Assembly (NCBI GenBank): GCA_001598975.1
Contig: BBXU01000470.1
Coordinates: 1 to 64,000 of the forward strand
Direction: 5' to 3'
DNA length: 64,000 nucleotides
Source of the DNA: Parachlorella kessleri
Taxonomy: Eukaryota > Chlorophyta > Trebouxiophyceae > Chlorellales > Chlorellaceae
A program made the translations under genes and the position numbers. Position 1 is the first letter of the stretch; each line of letters opens with the position of its first letter. This document shows positions 23,788-35,600 of the stretch, one piece after another. The notes beneath the pieces were generated by a model. The model was not told the origin of the DNA. It saw only the letters and a program-made list of their open reading frames with translations, and ran no database searches.

Positions 23788-24038
23788 CTGCCTACAAGTT
23801 ATATATCAGTGGTAACCAGCCCAGGCAAACAAACCCCATCTTTATCGGCGGCTGCGCGCAATGCTGCGCATGCTGACTGACTCAATCCACAGAACTTCTG
23901 CACCCTGAGCCCACCAGCGAGCGCAGGAGCCGGGCAGCCTTTCCGCATTGTCCACCCGAAGGGGTGCTTGTAAGTATAAGCCTGTCTTGCCGGCCCATTT
24001 GTTCCTTTACCCACCGTCGAGGTGCTGGAGAGGTGCTA

Positions 24039-27000
24039 ATGCCGGCCACCATGCTGTGGGCTCGGGCGCATGGGAAGCCCTTCGTCACTGGCAGACCCAC
24101 CAGAGCATCACATGCGGTGTCACCAGGCCCCTCTCCTCTCCAGCTGTTGCAACGCCCACACAGGCGTCCCAGGGCCAGTCAGGGCGCCCTTGGACCTCCA
24201 GACCGCCAAAGCAGTGGCTATCAAAGCAACAGCGGCAAAACACAGCAGGAGCAGAAGCAGCTTGGCCTAAGCGAGCTAGATGACATTCTGAGGCTGGTTG
24301 CCCTGTTGCCGCCTGCTGTCAGGGACGGCTTGGAGGCTCATCCGGAGCTGCTCCTGGTGCGCGAATTGGAATAAGTCACGCTTTAGTGGGGTTGGCCCCT
24401 CTCCTGTTTGTCTTGATGGAGTGCCTGGTGCGGCTGCACCAGTACTGCAGTCCTTGTCTCCTTGTTACCTGACCTACCCAAGCCTGGCCCACTCTCCAGT
24501 GGAAACCTGCCATGGATGCAGCTTTATCGCACCCTGCACCCTCTCTTGCAGCTGGTGGAGGTGGTGATGGACCTTGGCAGGCCGCCCCTGGCTCGCTTCC
24601 CGTCCGGGGATGTGCGGCTGGCAGAGGAGCCAGTGAGCGAGGAAGACCTGCAGTATGCTGTTGCCCAGGTAGGGATATCTGACGAATCATCTGCCTGTGT
24701 CAGAGCAGGTGACAGCTACAGCACTGCCTGTAACAGATAGCCGGCTTTCATTCTTCCAGTAGGCTAGAAGACCCACTGGCAAAAACCTTGTGTCAAGAGA
24801 TACCTTGATGTAATGTTGGTTAAAAGTCCGGCGAGAGCATTTTCCATATGGAAAGAGCTGTCGAGAGCTGGTGCTGCAGGTGGGGGACTTTGGCGGCGAC
24901 AACCGCGCGGGCATTGACAAGACGTTGCACCGCATCAGCTGTATCCGCAACCGGGCGGGGAAGGTGGTGGGGCTGACCTGCCGAATGGGGCGGGCCATCC
25001 AGGGCAGCGCTGACATGGTAGAGGATCTGATACAAAAGAGCTGCAGCATCTTGATGCTGGGTGAGCAAGGCAACAGATTTGGAGTGTGGCCCTAACGTTC
25101 CAGCTTGCAAGCGAGAAGGAAATGGTTGTAGGTTTAGTGTTGAGCCATGCATGGCGGCCGGATGCCTTTTATGAAGCCACATTTGTTAATGCTGTGGTTG
25201 CAGGCCCAGTATTGGTTGCGTAGCGTGCTTGCAGAGCGACTTGGACATTTGTTGAGGTGCCCCTTTCACCTGCAAGCCCTCGAACTTGCAAGCACCCCTG
25301 CGTTTGCAGGGCGCCCTGGGGTGGGGAAGACCACAGCCATCCGAGAGATCAGTCGCAAGCTGGCAGATGAGTGTCGCAAGCGGGTGGTCATCGTGGATAC
25401 TTCCAACGAGATAGGCGGCGATGGGGACATCCCACATCCAGGCATCGGCTCGGCCCGGCGGATGCAGGTAAGGCTATCTTAGCAGCCATGCTGATGTCGC
25501 CGCCCGGCTAGGCTCCATCAAGGCTTTTATACCCTAATCTTACTGTAACTCTGTAAATTGGCAAGCCAGCCGCGTGCTTTGAGTGTGTAGGTACCACAGC
25601 CCGATCAGCAGCACCGGGTGATGATAGAAGCGGTTGAGAACCACACCCCGGAGGTGATTGTTATCGACGAGATTGGCACCGAGGCGGAGGCGCTGGCGGC
25701 ACGGACAATAGCACAGCGTGGCGTGCAGCTCGTGGCCACAGCGCATGGTGGGTGCTCCGTTGGGGTTGGCTGTGACAGGACTTGCAAATTGCTCAGCTCA
25801 GGTTTGGACGTCTCATCTGGCTGTCGGTTGCTTGCTGGCTTGGTTACCGTTTTTGCATGCACGCATGCTGCTGTGTTGTTACCTGGGAATAGACATGTTC
25901 ACGCACGTTTCACGCTTGACACGGCTCATTGCGAAACGTCGGGCAGGCAACGAGCTTGAGAACGTGATGAAGAATCCTTCGTTGAACGACTTAGTGGGCG
26001 GCATCAGCAGCGTGACTTTGGGAGATGAGGAAGCCAAGCGAAGGCGAGCTAGCTCAACTTGTTCTTTGGCGGCGGGCGCTTGATGCATGCAGCGCTAGGC
26101 AACTGCCTGGCAGGCTGTTGTGACAGCCTTTTACCGCAGCCCCGACTTTCTAGATGCCAGGCGCCTGTGTCATTGGCTCTTCATGAAAGCAACCACCATA
26201 TGATATGTTACAACCCTCCGTTGACATTCCCTGCAGGGGCGTTCAGAAGTCGATTCTGGAGCGGGCCGCGCCACCCACCTTTGATGTCGCGGTGGAGATG
26301 GCGAGCCGCGAGCAGTGGAGGGTCCACCTGGACGTGGGCAGGGCTGTGGACATGCTGCTGTTTGGTCAGGAGCCGGGTAAGATGAGCGCAAGGACCTGTT
26401 GCCACCAAGTGACAGTAACACGGGCATCTAAGTGCCAGCAGCGCTGGCAGCAGGGGCCCAGCCCTGACGCAGAGCTAAAGCTGCCCGGGAAGGCTAGGAA
26501 TGGGTTCATTCGAGACTGCTGCTTTGCTTGGAGTGGTCAAGAGCTGTTGATGCGCATCAGCTCTTGGTCGCACTTGCTTGAATGCCCTCCGTGGGCCCGG
26601 TTGAGGCACCTTGATAGGTGCCTGTCGTGTCTCAATGTTCTTACGAGTGGCCAGCCGGACAAACTACAGGTGGCTGGGTCTGGGTTGTCGTCTCCTGGTG
26701 CAGTTGCGGAGGTTCGTGAGCGGGATGCTAACGGCAAAGTGTGGAGCTGGCCGGAGAACATCTCCGACAGCGATGGAGAGGACCAGCAGCAGCAGCAGCA
26801 GCAGGAGCGGCGGCAGCCTCTCCCAGCACAGTCAGGGAGCAGCAGGGCGAGCCTGAGACAGTCACGGCAGCAGGCCAGCAGCAGCAGCAGCAGCAGTGGA
26901 GGCTCGGGGGATCGCGGATTTGATGAAGCGATAAAGACAGCTAGGCAGGCACTTGTTGACCCTCGGCTGGGTACCTATGCTGGCCTCTTTGGGGAAACCA

Positions 27001-28608
27001 CCTCTGTTGGGGAAGGTCGTGGCGCAGGCAGGTTTGTCAGCAGCAGCCGCAGCAGTAATGAAGGCAGTGAGCCGAATGATCGTGAGAATGAGGCCAGGGC
27101 TCCGCCACCCATGTCAACATCATTATCAGCGGCGGCGGCGGCAGCAGCAGCAGCGTCAGTTGTTGCTCATGCCTTGCCTGACGGCACGCCAGCCCAGCCT
27201 GGAACCCGGCAAGGCAGCAGCAGTGCCAAGCCTGCGGGCTCAGGAGTGCTACGGGTCTACACTTACGGCGTGGATGCTGGCAGTATCTGGTCTGTGGGCA
27301 GTGCACTCAGGCTGGAGGGGCGCTTAGAGCTGTGTCAGTACCTTGAAGAAGCCGATGCTGTCCTGGCCCTGCGGTCGAAGCTCAAAAGCAGTGAGTGCCG
27401 GAGCCTGCTCATTCTGCTAATGGTGCCAGGTCTGTGTGAGGCTCCGCGCTGGCCTGTGCCCCTGTCAAAGCAAACAGTGCCGCCTCACTTAATAAAGATA
27501 TGGAAGTATCTATTGCAGCTTGCATCCCTGATGTGTTCCTTTACGCTCTTGCATCATCTGCTGGTGTCAAGTTGGTAACGTGTTTTCGGGGGTCGCCCAC
27601 CGGTGCACACTGATGCATTCCCTTGCTTGGGTCGTCTGTAGGTGCGTGGGTCAAGCAGGCAGCACAGGCAGCGGGCATCCCTGTGTTCTCCATAAAAACA
27701 GCTGGGGTGGGTGATGTTGTGAAGGCCTTGAGGACGCTGCTGGGGATAGACCCTTCCCCCGGGGGCCTGTTTGCCGACGAAGGTGCCCCTGTTGCTGGTA
27801 AGGGAGTTTGTTGACATTGTGAGCGGTTTCCACGAGAGCGGCGGAGGTAGAGTGTGGTAGATGCCTTGCAACAGTGCAGTAGGAAGGGCGTAATGTCTAT
27901 GGGTGTAGCATGGTACACCTCCCCATGTCGGTGTTTGACTTCTCTGGCCCAGTACTCTTTGGAGGGGGTTTGTCACTTAAAGCAGACATACCTGGCAGCC
28001 TTGATGTTGTATATATACCCGTTTGCAGCTGACCCCAAGATCTCCAACTCACGCAACTCGCGGGCCGAAGCAAGCATAGCGCTCGTCGCGGCAGCCGGCA
28101 TGAAGCAGGGCCGACAGCGGGGCAGTGGCAAGGCGGCCGCCGCCGCAGTGGCTGTGGTTGCACAGCAGCAGGCAGACGCCTGCAAGGCAGATGCCCTTGA
28201 GGAGGCCCGCCTTGCTGTGGAGCAGTTTGTCATCCCCAGGCGAGTTGAACTTGCCGTGTGGTGGACTTTGAAATTCGCGCCTCATAAAGGCTTATGCAAT
28301 GGCACTCGACTTTTGGGGCTTGCAAGTGGAGGGCTGCACAACTTCTTGTCTCTCGTCCACTTGTGTCATGATCTGTGCTATCTTAATAGCGTTTGTCCAC
28401 CTCCTTTGCCTCCAGGGGTCAGCCCATAGAGCTGCTGCCACGTGATGCCCCTGTGCTGGAAGCCCAGGTTCAACTCCTGCTGGGCTACCGCCTGCCGTTT
28501 GAGTTGGTGGGCGCTTCTGGGAGCCAGCGGCTTAGAGTCATGCCGCCAGGCTACAGCAGTGAGGACGGCGGGGCACCCATGGCTGCTGTGAAAGCTGCGA
28601 GCTCCTGA
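24039..28608 (+). CDS. Ycf45 / SPD1-like plastid ATPase (SpoIIIAA-type AAA domain, C-terminal R3H)
   Basis: P-loop ATPase related to Ycf45 and Arabidopsis SEEDLING PLASTID DEVELOPMENT 1. Eleven exons in phase: 24039-24356, 24552-24668, 24880-25060, 25310-25467, 25591-25747, 25947-26043, 26237-26376, 26704-27390, 27642-27797, 28029-28239, 28416-28608; 804 residues. A basic, Pro/Ser-rich N-terminus suits a transit peptide. Then [19 protein letters not shown], Walker [29 protein letters not shown], Walker [27 protein letters not shown] and [19 protein letters not shown]. Exon 8 is a long low-complexity insert with Gln and Ser runs. The C-terminal part carries R3H-type features ([20 protein letters not shown]). 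Two introns need GC donors: AAG|GCGAGC at 26044 and CCCCAG|GCGAGT at 28240; without them the conserved joins are lost. ATG 24039 is the first in frame. Confidence 0.9.
26784..26896 (+). repeat. CAG/AGC trinucleotide runs in exon 8 of the Ycf45-like gene
   Basis: (CAG)n at about 26784-26804 encodes polyGln and (AGC)n at about 26877-26896 encodes polySer. Both lie in the low-complexity insert between the ATPase core and the C-terminal domain. Confidence 0.8.
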
Positions 28609-29535
28609 TTTCACAGGAGGGCTAGCTCTGTTGTGCTGGAAGCCCAACAATGGTTATGGGATCCTAGTAGGCATTATGCAGGTTTTGTCTTGGCCTGGAT
28701 GGCATGGCTCGCAAGCAGATTTCTTCTCAGCAGAGTATAGGTTTCTGCCCTACTCACCAAGTTGAGAGTCCAGTCAGCTTGTGTTTAGAAAAGTTCTTGC
28801 CTCCTGCCCTTTTTAGGCCCAATTGCAAGGGGTAGCCGCAAAGGACTGCGTGTATTGTTTAGGGTTCTCCAGGACAGTGCTAGGTATACAGTCCATGCTG
28901 TGCATCAGCCGGGTTGAGGAATATCCAGGCATGGCTCCGTTGCAGGCAGGTAGGTGAAGTAAAACCTTTAAGACGGTATGTTGCTGCGTTCAAAAGGGGG
29001 GCTGAAGTGGGGGGACTGGAACCCTGCACGTAATGGTAGCTGGCAAATACGAAGTAGCTCCCCCAGCAGGTGATTTCCGTGCCAGACACAGACTCTCCTA
29101 ACACCGACTCGGGCACTTTCTGCACTCAGCCCTGCCACTCAGCCCTGTCAGTCCAGCTCAACTCTCACTCCCTGTTCGCACTACCTGGCACCCATGCTAA
29201 TTACTTACACAGACTTTTCAATCACTCTTCGACACTTACTCTTCCACTGGGTGGGTCGGAAGCCATGGAGTTGCCAGGACAGGCAGTACGCTTGGAGCCA
29301 GCGTGGCAACCAATTGTCGTTTTCAAGCGAGTTGAATCCTCCGCTTCACCACACACTCCTCCGTTTGGAAAGAGCTGAAAGAAGCTAACATTTATCCTAA
29401 TACTAGTACAGTACCTCCTCCTTTCAACCGTTGCTCTGTTCGGACTTTGCAGTAGTGAGCAAAGTGTTATTCCGTTAACTGGCTAGGCAAATATTGTAGG
29501 GCAGTAGCAGGACAAATGGTTGCAGCGCTTTGGAG
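28609..29535. other. Intergenic region with one introner-like copy
   Basis: 3' UTR of the Ycf45-like gene and upstream region of RPC9. An antisense introner-like copy lies at about 29139-29200 (AGCCCTGTCAGTCCAGCTC, then CTGTTCGCACTACCTGGCAC). No exon supported. Confidence 0.5.
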
Positions 29536-30437
29536 ATGAAAGTGTGAGCACGGCATGCCCAAGCAGCACGACAGCTGCCTGTGTACAGAGGCTTCCCTTC
29601 TTTTCATTTCACAGAGGCTTTCTGATCAGCGGAATCAGCGAGAGCAACACTTGGGACGTCTTCGAATTTTCTAACTTCGAAACATGAACCTGCGGGCCTT
29701 CCCTGCCGCAGTATCGAAGAGAATGCGGGCCTTCTAACGAACCTTGAGGTGATCCACGTGCTTAAAGATAGGGAGGCCGACAAGCAGGCTGTGGTCAGCA
29801 AGGCGCTGCCCTCTGAAATCAAGGTGAGAGGTCAAGTGTTGCAGCCAAGCCCCCGTCTGTTGCTGGCTTCCAGGAAATTTTACGTGGAGGTTAATGAAGA
29901 TCAACTTGAAGGTTCACAGACATACATGTGCACCTGCAGGCTCACGCCGCACTACTTCAGTACTGCGGCAGCGTCCAAAGCCGCGAACAAGTGCAGGGTT
30001 TCTTAGAGGCAGTCAAGGTGAGTTGCTACCCACCACAGAGAAGTTAGTAGACCATGCACGACCAGCAATTTGGGCAATAGTCAGTATATGAGGTCCTTTC
30101 CTAGTGCGCTTGGCTGCAGGCCTTCGAACTCTCTAAGGCAGAACTGGTTCAGCTGGTGAACCTCAAGCCATCCTCTCCTATTGAGATCTATTTGGTAAGG
30201 TGCAGTGGGACCTTTATCCTACACTCTGCCCCTCAACCAGGGCAAGCCCTGTTTATCAGGTTGACACAAGTGTCTCCTCTGTGGTGTGGTGTACCATAAC
30301 AAGCAACTTGTGGTGCGCCTTAACAAACAACTCTCACATTTTCTGACTTGCAGTGCATAGAGGAGTGTGAGGCTCGCTTCAGTGAAGACCAGGTGGAGGA
30401 ACTCCTGCAACTTATACAGCAGCACCTGCCCCTCTAG
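29536..30437 (+). CDS. DNA-directed RNA polymerase III subunit RPC9 (CRCP/Rpc17, Rpb4-like)
   Basis: Stalk subunit of RNA polymerase III that pairs with RPC8 (Rpc25) and takes part in initiation. Five exons in phase: 29536-29543 (only ATG AAA GT), 29712-29823, 29940-30017, 30120-30194, 30354-30437; 118 residues, the usual size. The start MKVIEENAGLLTNLEV matches plant and animal RPC9 (MxVxxxNxxxLxNxEV). Then REQVQGFLEAVKAFELSKAE, VNLKPSSPIEIYLCIEECEA and FSEDQVEELLQLI follow the HRDC/Rpb4 fold order ending in LP. The 8-nt coding first exon was found by matching phase and the family N-terminus, so it is the least certain part. The next gene starts 101 bases after the stop. Confidence 0.88.
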
Positions 30438-30538
30438 GCTGCGACCCCCAGGCCCCGTTTGGCGCAGCCTGGCTACCCCGCATCACCCACCGTTAATCCT
30501 GTCAGCTCAGCTGTCAACCGCCTCTGTCCTCGACCAAG
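30438..30538 (+). other. 101-base intercistronic gap between RPC9 and PSF3
   Basis: Same-strand gap with no TGTAA polyadenylation signal, pyrimidine- and C-rich. Too short for an ordinary 3' UTR plus promoter plus 5' UTR, which points to one dicistronic mRNA or overlapping transcripts. Confidence 0.6.
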
Positions 30539-32102
30539 ATGGCAGTCTCCAGCAGCGACTTCTGGGATGTAGATGCAATCCTGGCTAGCGAGACCCTTGC
30601 TCCAGCTAGGCTGGTGTCAGGCATCACAGGTCAGTATCTGACAGGGGCATGATCAATGTCGGCATCTCTGCACCCAGCTTGGCACCCTGCAGCTCTAATA
30701 GGGGATGAACAGTGGCAGACCTGGGAATGCATGCCTCGCGAATTGCTGGTCCAACATATTTGCCCTGCATATGGCTGCAACAGTGCTGCTGATATCTGGT
30801 AGCCTTCGACACCCACCGTGCAATTGGTTGTCGTGCAACCAGGTTGCGGCACCATTATCGACCCTAGCAGTGATTCTAATGAGCTGGTGGCTGGTGCGGT
30901 GGTGGAGATGCCTGTGTGGCTTATACGCAGCTTGGCCCAGCGCAATATGGTGCAGCCAGAGTTGCCAATCTACTACCGAGACAAAATGCGGCGCAAAATG
31001 AAGGTGGGCGGGCTGTAAGCATTGGAGAAGCCTAAGTGGGTGATTGCCGGCTCGGCGGTGGTGTCGGTGGGGCTCGAGGAGTCTCTTTATATAAGGTTCC
31101 GGATCAATAGTGCGTCAGGCCATGCAGGCATAGCCAAACAATGGGCTGGCGTGATTTTGTGACATGATTGGTTGTCGAATGTGAAACTGATTGGCTGTAG
31201 GTTACAGTCTCCATGCATCGTTGGTACCGTGCTGTAGGCAGGGGCTGGGGTAGAAGAGCTGAAGGTGCGGTGCCCCTACTACTACACAGTGGGCCGTGAG
31301 TTGCACAGCGCCATGCAAGCCACATTGACAGCAGATGAGACGTTCCCCATCTTCATCATGAACTCGCTGCGCAAGCGCTACAAGGTGGGTATATAGATAT
31401 GACCCAGGGCCGGTGGGTGTTTGGGGGGCAGTGTCACTGTGCAAGTGGTTCTGGCACCTGGTGCACAATTGTGGTGTGAGGCATGGCTATGGCTATTCTG
31501 AATTTCTCAAACATGTTCTGTCCTGGGGAAGCCGTGCCCAGCCGTGAAGGCTGGGGGTAGTGCCTACCTACTGCCTTGTTGTTAGGTTTGGAGGCCTTAT
31601 TACCTGCCATTGATTCCTTGCTGTGCCCTGTTAAGTTGTCCGTCCTGCGTACAAGGCAGCAACCCCTGGCGGGCCGACCTCTCCTGCAGGAGCTGCTGGT
31701 CAAGGGGCCAGTGGTGGAAAGCAGCCAGGAATTCTCGGCCATTCAGAGCAAGCTCAGCTGCGAGGAGGTGGAGCTTTTTGTAGCCGCAAGGGAAGCAGCA
31801 CTGGCGCATGCCGCCTGGGTGGACCCCAATTCGCACAGGTAGGGCGCAACGTGCAGGACTGCGCTGGTTCGTAGGCTGTGTCCGTTTGTTGTGATGTCGC
31901 CTGCATTGTGTTGCCAGCCCATCTCTATCTCTATCTCCGGCTCGTCCGCATGTGTTCCAGCTAAGTATGGCACTGCAAAGCTTGAGCATGTGGCCTTTCG
32001 CATCGCAGGGCTTTGTTGAACAAGGCAGGCAGCCTGAAGCGCAAGTGGGACGATAACGTCGAGAACCAGCCAGTCAACCAACAACAACAACAGCGGCGAT
32101 GA
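30539..32102 (+). CDS. GINS complex subunit 3 (PSF3)
   Basis: One of four GINS subunits, part of the CMG replicative helicase with CDC45 and MCM2-7; nuclear. Five exons in phase: 30539-30629, 30843-31003, 31238-31384, 31690-31838, 32009-32102; 213 residues, typical of PSF3. Family marks: SSDFWDVDAILASETLAPAR at the start, GITGCGTIIDPSSDSNELV, GAVVEMPVWLIRSLAQRNMV, CPYYYTVGRELHSAM (PHFYxxGxxL in animals), DETFPIFIMNSLRKRYK and, near the end, RALLNKAGSLKRKWDD. The tail is a short Gln run ending in RR. It follows RPC9 closely, so it may be translated as the second cistron of a shared mRNA; an independent internal promoter inside RPC9 cannot be excluded. Confidence 0.9.
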
Positions 32103-32600
32103 ATAATGTGTAGACTGTGGCTGCCAGATATGGTTAGCTGCCAGGTATGCTAAGAGGGCCAAGGAAGAAACGATTGTAGTGTTTTGCTTGGGTGACCAAT
32201 GATGCTGCTCATTGTGTTTGTCATGCTTAAGTGTGTGTCGCAGGCTGGGCCTGAAATGGTTTGGACTGTGTCTCGCTAGTCCATTACCCTAGGAAGGTGG
32301 TCTATGTTGACGTAGTGGAGTGCAGTCGCTGCTGCCTAACAAGTTGCTGGTGGCGCCTTGGAGGCCTTGCCTCCCCAGCGAAGTTAAGCATAAGCAGCTC
32401 TGGCCTGTTACGTCTGTGCTGCAATGAGGTACCACAAAGGCAGCATGTACAAGGCAATGTAGCCAATTTTGCTAAGAGTCGACCACCGAACGCCCTCAGT
32501 TGCACTATGACATTTTCTCCCCGCCTTGGCGCCCTTCTCTAGCAGTGGCATGCCATGGCAGTGCGCGAATTGCCAACCCCATGCGTGTCCCACGTTTCAC
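32103..32600. other. Intergenic region, PSF3 to DCD gene
   Basis: 498 bases on the same strand. Presumed 3' UTR of PSF3 and promoter of the DCD gene. No repeat or exon recognised. Confidence 0.5.
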
Positions 32601-35600
32601 ATGGAGGAACCTGTCCTCGACTCTCCTGTCCAACGCTTGCTGAACAAAGTGCGCGACCCAGCAACTTATGCTCAGCTACAGCAGCTGCGGCTGGAGAGGA
32701 CCAGATTGCTGGCCGTTCAGCGCTGTAACGACGAGGAGATCGAGAGGTTATGGACTGTGATAGGTGTGTTTGTAGCATGATTGCCGCACTCTCGTAAATA
32801 GCATGGGGTTGCGTTCATGTACGCCAAACCACGTAGGCTTCTTTGAAAACTGCAGAGGAGTTGGAGATCAGAATAGCACAGACCAGCAGTGCTGCAAGGC
32901 CAGCAGCCCAACAGGTGCTGGTTGCTGGCGCTCCGGTTGCGCAGGCTCACACTGCCAGCCTCCCACCAACCCACATACCAGGCCGCTCGGCGGCAGTGCA
33001 GCGCAGTGCTGGGTCAGCCAGCCTCCAGTTAAGTACGCTCACCAGTCAGCTCAAGGCAGCCAGCACTCAGTTGCAGCTCCTGCAGCAGAGGGTGCAGCAG
33101 GCGACTCGCATTGCTGTAGGCCCCCCAAGCGAGCGTCAAGTGCTACATACTTTGGTGGGAAGCTGTGTGCAGCGGCAGCTGCACGAATTCCTGCTGCCGC
33201 AGCTGCGAGCTGAGGTAATGGGGTGCTTGCACGCCCAGCTACCATCCGGTGTACTCACTCAACATGGGCAGTCGTCGCCACCGCAGCGGCGGGACAGCCG
33301 CTTGCCACCTCCTCCACAGAAGGAGCAGCCGGAACCGATTCAACCTCAGCAACATGTTGTCGGGGAGAACAGAGCGCAGGACCCTGTGCAACATGCCCAG
33401 CGGCGAGAAGCCACCGGAAGCCAGCCAGTTAGCCCGGCAGACCTGCTCATTGCCAGCCCTTCAGCCCAGCCAGAGGGCGCATTGGAGGAGCGGGGGCTTG
33501 CGCAGCAATCCTCTGGGCAAGCTCCAGGACAAGGGAGGACAGGGGCATGCTGGCCTGTACCAGCTGAGGAGATACCTGGGAGCGCAGCAGCAGCAGTAGA
33601 AGCAGCGGTACGTGCAGTAGCCGTGGAGGAAGCACCAACTGCAGCGGCAGCGGCGCCAAAGAGTCTTCAAAGAGAGGAAAAGGCAGCGGCATCCAAGGGG
33701 CCGGTGTGTGAGAGGGAAACAACCGCAAAAAAAAAGCAATAGTAAGGCAGCTCACACAGATGCACTGAGAAGGGCACCAAGTTTATCAGCTTTGGCATAT
33801 CTAGTTAGAGGAGGACAATTGCGAGCCACTGGTGTGTATGCTACGCTGCTGCAGGAGCCTGAGGCTATGAGGGGAGCTCTTGAGCTCACACATGTTGAGC
33901 ACCAACCTCGGGTGCTGCCAGCACAGCCTGCAACACCGCCACGCCCGCAGCCAAGGTCCCCACACCTGCCGGAGAGTCCCATGGGCGGGAAACAACACCC
34001 TCATGCGCCAGGGGCTGCCCAGAATGCTGGCAATATTGCTGGCTCTGGTCAGGGCGAGAGTTCTCTGCCTGCAAGGCCCGCGTCCATGGCAGAAAGGCCA
34101 GCTGAGGAGCGGGAATCACAACAACATACGGGCGGCACTAGTCTCACGACAACCACGGCCGTAGCAATAGCAAGGGTTGAACAAAGGCCGGCTGAGGTAG
34201 AAGGAACAGCAGCCTACAAGAAGGCTATGCCTGCGTTGCTGACTAGTGAGCTTGATGGGCATGCTGCCAATGTGCCGCCTGGCTTTGGACGCACTTCAGC
34301 CAAGCAAAGCAGCAGACCTCAGCAGACCTGTAAGCAGGCAAAAGCAGCTGGCGACGCCACAACCCTGCAGCTCCAAAAGCTTGCACCCAGTGGGAAGCAG
34401 CGTACAGCAGCGGCCGTGCAGAGGAGGGTTTCCACTGATGCCGAAGGGCAAACTAACAGTCTGCACGGTAAGCATGCTTTATGGCAGTGTGGCTGCTGGG
34501 GGCGAACTATGGTCAGGGCCTCAGCAACAGCAAAGTCCTTGACTGGACGTTGGGTGCAGGGTGGTGTCCACCGTTATGCCCTGCTTTGAATGTGCACATG
34601 CCAAAAACTCTTTAGTATGTTGAGCTTACGCACAAGGTGCCGACATGAATGTGTTGGATATTCATTACCAGGAGGTCTGCCACAAATTTGCGTTCACGAC
34701 CTGCCATCTTTGAACTATGCAGCCAAGACAGAGCCTGCTAACAAACGGGTGGTGTCGGCAGCAGTACTTGTGCACGACAGCAAAGCGGCGACAAAGGCAT
34801 CAACACACGGCAAGCTCAGAGGTGCAGCCCCACTGCCGAGCAAGCCCTCAGAGTCAGCAGCACCAGCTCCCTCTAGGGCTGCTTCGCCTGCTGAGGCCTG
34901 GAAGGAGCGCAGGGAAAAGCGGGCACAGCGGTTCGCACGTGCCGAAGGCTCTGTGTCCGAGGTCCCACCAGCAGCAGCAGCGCTGCGGCCAGCTGCAGCG
35001 GCGCCTACCAGCCAGCCAGCGGGTGCTGCGACGGCCCTTGTAGGGCAGCCTTCTGCTGCTGCTGCTGTTGCCTCTGCGCCTGCTGCAAATGTCGCTGCAC
35101 CCCCACCTGTAACCAACAAGTCCAAAGCAGGCTCCTCGCCGCAACAACTGGGCAAGAGGGCGCGCGGCGTGGAGGGGTCGCAGGGAACGACAAAACGACA
35201 GAGGGCAGCGGAGCCAGCACAGAGGCGGCACATCCCAGTGCCACCACAGGGACCACCACAGCCGCCGCCGTCGCAGCAGCAGCAGGACCACGAGTTGCCT
35301 GGCATGATCTTTAGTAAGTTCTGTAACCGCGACCATTTGCCGCTGCATTTGGGACGGATGCCGTCTCCCCAACATCCTGCTCTGGTGGGTGCAGTGGCAA
35401 GGCTTACCTGCCTGCCGGTCGGCCCGCCGTCACCTTCATCAGGTGGCAGTAAGCCGTGCACACAGGGTAATAAGCTGTGAAAGGACCGTGCAGGTTGCAA
35501 GTTTTTTGGTTGAGCCAAGGTTGGATGGTTCTACTTTCCTGCAGTCTGCAACGACAAGACGATAGAAGAGTGCAAGGAGGGCCTGATCTTTGGCTTGCCG

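Noticed and set aside
26377..26703. Continuous open frame through the intron before exon 8 of the Ycf45-like gene
   Set aside because: Good donor (GCCGG|GTAAGA) and acceptor (GGTGCAG) bound it, and removing it restores the conserved order of the family, so it is intron despite lacking stops.
34715..35518. 267-residue open frame on the - strand
   Set aside because: It is the antisense shadow of the Ala/Pro/Gln-rich region of the DCD gene, with no splice support or family resemblance.
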